Positions 61,897-64,000 of a stretch of DNA of 64,000 bases are shown here, one piece after another. A program made the position numbers and the translations under genes. Below the pieces are notes generated by a model. It searched no databases. It worked only from the letters and a program-made list of their open reading frames with translations, and was not told where the DNA came from. Position 1 is the stretch's first letter, and the number at the start of each line of letters is the position of its first letter. Origin of the DNA: Elusimicrobium sp. An273. GTDB lineage: Bacteria; Elusimicrobiota; Elusimicrobia; Elusimicrobiales; Elusimicrobiaceae. The stretch covers positions 372,001 to 436,000 of the forward strand of contig NZ_NFJD01000001.1 in the NCBI RefSeq assembly GCF_002159705.1, in the 5' to 3' direction.

Positions 61897-63639
61897 ATGT
61901 TGGTGTTAAAAGGCGTGGCCGCCAGCCCGGGCGTAGCCATCGGGCCGGCCGTACTGCTGCCGGGGGAAAGCTTTGCCGTTACCCGGCAATACATTGAAGC
62001 CGGGGAAGTAAAGGCCGAACTGCAAAAAATAAGCACCGCCATGCAAAAAACCCTGGCGGAGCTGGACGCCTGCGAACAGAAAGTGCTTTCCACCCTGGGA
62101 ACGGAATACGCCAACCTGATGTCCACCCATAAACTGATTTTGCAAGACCCGTCGCTCAAAGAGTCGGTTGCCAAAAAAATCCGCACGGAACACCTGTCGG
62201 CCCAAGCGGCTATTTTTCTTACCTTGCAGGAACTGGCGGCCAGCTTTGATAAAATTGAAGATCCCTTTTTTAAAGAACGCCGCAACGATATTTTTGACGT
62301 CGGCAAGCGTCTGGTCAACAATTTGGAAGGCGACAAGCGGGAATTTCTGGCCTCTATTACCAAGCCTTCTTTGCTGGTGGCGCACAACTTATACCCGTCC
62401 GACACCATCAACCTGCAGGAAAATCAGGTCATCGGTTTCTGCACGGATGTTGGCGGCAAAACCAGCCATACGGCGCTTTTGGCACAAAGCTTAAACATTC
62501 CGGCGGTGGTGGGGCTTTCCACCGCATCCAAGGACGTTAAATCCGGCGATACGCTGATTATTGACGGGGAGAACGGCCTGCTGGTCATTAATCCGGACAA
62601 ATACACCTTGGCCAATTACCGCAAAATTCAGAAAGAAATCAAAAAGACCGAAGCCCTGCTTAAAACCATCAACCACCTGCCGGTCATTACCGAAGACGGG
62701 CACGCCGTGAAGCTGTTTGTCAATTACGACCCCCGCACCGACAACAAAGAAAACAAACGCTTAATTACGGACGGGCTGGGCCTCTTGCGCACCGAATTTT
62801 TGTATATGAACACGCCGCACCCGCCCACGGAAGAAGAACAATACCAAGTTTATCTGTCCGTCGCCAAACGCTTTGACATGCGCCCGGTAACCATCCGCCT
62901 GGCGGACTTGGGGGCCGACAAACTGCCCGATTTCCCGCTGGACGAGTTTGACCAGGACGCCAACCCCTTTATGGGGTGCCGCGGCATCCGGCTGTTTCTA
63001 AAAAATCCGGATTTAATGTTCACGCAGCTGCGGGCGATCATCCGCATGTCCTGCGAAGTGCCGGCACAGGTAAAAATTATGGTGCCGATGATTTCGTCCG
63101 TGGAGGAAGTGCGCCACGTGCGAAACGCGTTTGAACAAGTATTAAAAGAATTTGAAGCCAAAGGCAAAAAACCCGTCAACCGGGTGGGATTGGGCGCGAT
63201 GATTGAAGTGCCGGCGGCGGCCATTGCGCTGGACGGAATGATCCAGCTGCTGGATTTTATTTCCATTGGCACCAATGACTTGATACAATATTTAGTAGCG
63301 GTGGACCGCGTCAACCAAGAAGTGGCCCATATGTACGACCCCTGCCACCCGGCAGTCGGGCGCACCATTAACCAAATCATTCAAACCGCCCACAAACGCG
63401 GGCGCAAAGTAAGCATCTGCGGGGAAATCGCCTCCGACTCTAAAATGCTGCCGCTTTTGCTGGGGCTGAATGTAGACGCGCTGTCCGTTACGCCGCGTAT
63501 GTATTTACGCGTCAAAAACAATATCCGCAATTTAAATTTTGAAAATTGTTCCGACTTGGCCCAAGCCGCCCTTTTAATGGGCAGTTCGGAAGAAATCCGG
63601 AACCTGATAGAGCAGAACGATAAAAATGAAGATTCGTAA
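61897..63639 (+). CDS. ptsI: PTS enzyme I
   Basis: Phosphoenolpyruvate-protein phosphotransferase that loads HPr. The 580 residues begin [18 protein letters not shown]; an upstream in-frame start would fall inside the HPr gene, whereas CAGGAG lies just before 61897. The active-site His191 is in [11 protein letters not shown], and the PEP-binding C-terminal barrel shows [36 protein letters not shown] and [10 protein letters not shown]. The length is standard. The final 14 bases overlap lepA. Confidence 0.96.
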   Translation: MLVLKGVAASPGVAIGPAVLLPGESFAVTRQYIEAGEVKAELQKISTAMQKTLAELDACEQKVLSTLGTEYANLMSTHKLILQDPSLKESVAKKIRTEHLSAQAAIFLTLQELAASFDKIEDPFFKERRNDIFDVGKRLVNNLEGDKREFLASITKPSLLVAHNLYPSDTINLQENQVIGFCTDVGGKTSHTALLAQSLNIPAVVGLSTASKDVKSGDTLIIDGENGLLVINPDKYTLANYRKIQKEIKKTEALLKTINHLPVITEDGHAVKLFVNYDPRTDNKENKRLITDGLGLLRTEFLYMNTPHPPTEEEQYQVYLSVAKRFDMRPVTIRLADLGADKLPDFPLDEFDQDANPFMGCRGIRLFLKNPDLMFTQLRAIIRMSCEVPAQVKIMVPMISSVEEVRHVRNAFEQVLKEFEAKGKKPVNRVGLGAMIEVPAAAIALDGMIQLLDFISIGTNDLIQYLVAVDRVNQEVAHMYDPCHPAVGRTINQIIQTAHKRGRKVSICGEIASDSKMLPLLLGLNVDALSVTPRMYLRVKNNIRNLNFENCSDLAQAALLMGSSEEIRNLIEQNDKNEDS

Positions 63640-64000
63640 TTTTTCCATTGTCGCCCACATTGACCACGGCAAGACCACCCTTTCCGACCGTATTTTGGAA
63701 GACACCGGCACCGTTCCCAAGCGCAAAATGCAAGCCCAGCTGTTAGACGGCATGGACTTGGAGCGCGAACGCGGCATTACCATCAAAGCCAAAGCGGTGC
63801 GCATTCAGTACAAAGACTATATTTTAAACCTGATTGACACCCCCGGCCATGTGGATTTTTCGTATGAAGTGGCCCGCTCGCTCCGCGCGTGCGAAGGCGT
63901 GCTGCTGTTGGTGGACGCGTCGCAAGGGGTGGAAGCGCAAACGGTGGCCCACGCGCATTTGGCCCAAAGCCTGGGGCTTAAAATTATCCCGGTAATGAAC
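63626..64000 (+). CDS. lepA: translation elongation factor 4 (LepA), 3' truncated by window end
   Basis: Ribosome-associated GTPase. Only the first 125 residues are inside the window. They start [18 protein letters not shown], then have [20 protein letters not shown] and [11 protein letters not shown], which match LepA rather than TypA or EF-G. The ATG overlaps the end of ptsI by 14 bases, so it is translationally coupled with the PTS operon. The gene continues beyond the right edge. Confidence 0.92.
   Translation, partial: MKIRNFSIVAHIDHGKTTLSDRILEDTGTVPKRKMQAQLLDGMDLERERGITIKAKAVRIQYKDYILNLIDTPGHVDFSYEVARSLRACEGVLLLVDASQGVEAQTVAHAHLAQSLGLKIIPVMN

Overview
This is a densely packed bacterial chromosome segment of fairly high GC, with one AT-richer island. 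The host is a diderm: there is a C-terminal autotransporter barrel protein and an outer-membrane-barrel-like protein. The lone type IV pilin-like gene ([20 protein letters not shown] start, late CGA...ICRSMG cysteine pair), long-form HPF, HPr kinase, RapZ and mannose-type PTS together fit an Elusimicrobiota (Elusimicrobium-like, probably gut) genome. That placement is inference from protein style, not from a marker search.

Layout. 33-3565 (minus): nifU-nifS Fe-S assembly, then a secreted 5'-nucleotidase-type phosphatase. 3683-9403 (plus): nadK-recN, two related small membrane proteins, an outer membrane protein and a glycerate kinase. 9471-18801 (minus): a long collinear series hpt-ftsH-glmM-pdxJ-glmS-acpS-nnrD-hydrolase-gph, with many ATGA/TAATG overlaps. 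19119-20357: a secreted ChaN-like protein. 20415-25635 (minus): mutS-mutL-EFR1 ferredoxin. 25820-26150: tRNA-Tyr followed by a strongly structured tRNA-like element. 26226-28838 (minus): alaS. 28920-35670: HAD hydrolase, small membrane protein, lipid kinase, pilin, Nudix protein and dnaE.

35775-43598 is an integrated element of about 7.8 kb inside a tRNA-Val gene. It has a tyrosine integrase, a small HTH (excisionase-like) protein, a rolling-circle-type replication initiator, an RHH regulator, a cruciform-rich origin candidate and a single-chain restriction-modification enzyme of 1213 residues. The shared att core is the 5' half of the tRNA, so the reconstructed tRNA-Val at the right end is driven by a promoter carried by the element.

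43599-51717: tRNA-Val, a small membrane protein, threonine aldolase, endonuclease IV, a methyltransferase, a large autotransporter, tRNA-Ala and a GT-39-like membrane glycosyltransferase. 51733-55949 (minus): smc and a phosphoesterase. 56161-64000 (plus): a small duplicated-motif protein, then hpf-hprK-rapZ-EIIA-EIIB-EIIC-EIID-HPr-EI-lepA. In that last cluster EI, HPr (His15 and Ser46 both present) and HPr kinase form a complete phosphorelay with one mannose-family transporter.

A recurring regulatory pattern is a -10 box (TANAAT) exactly 6 nt before the ATG with no Shine-Dalgarno sequence, seen at five genes, which predicts leaderless mRNAs.
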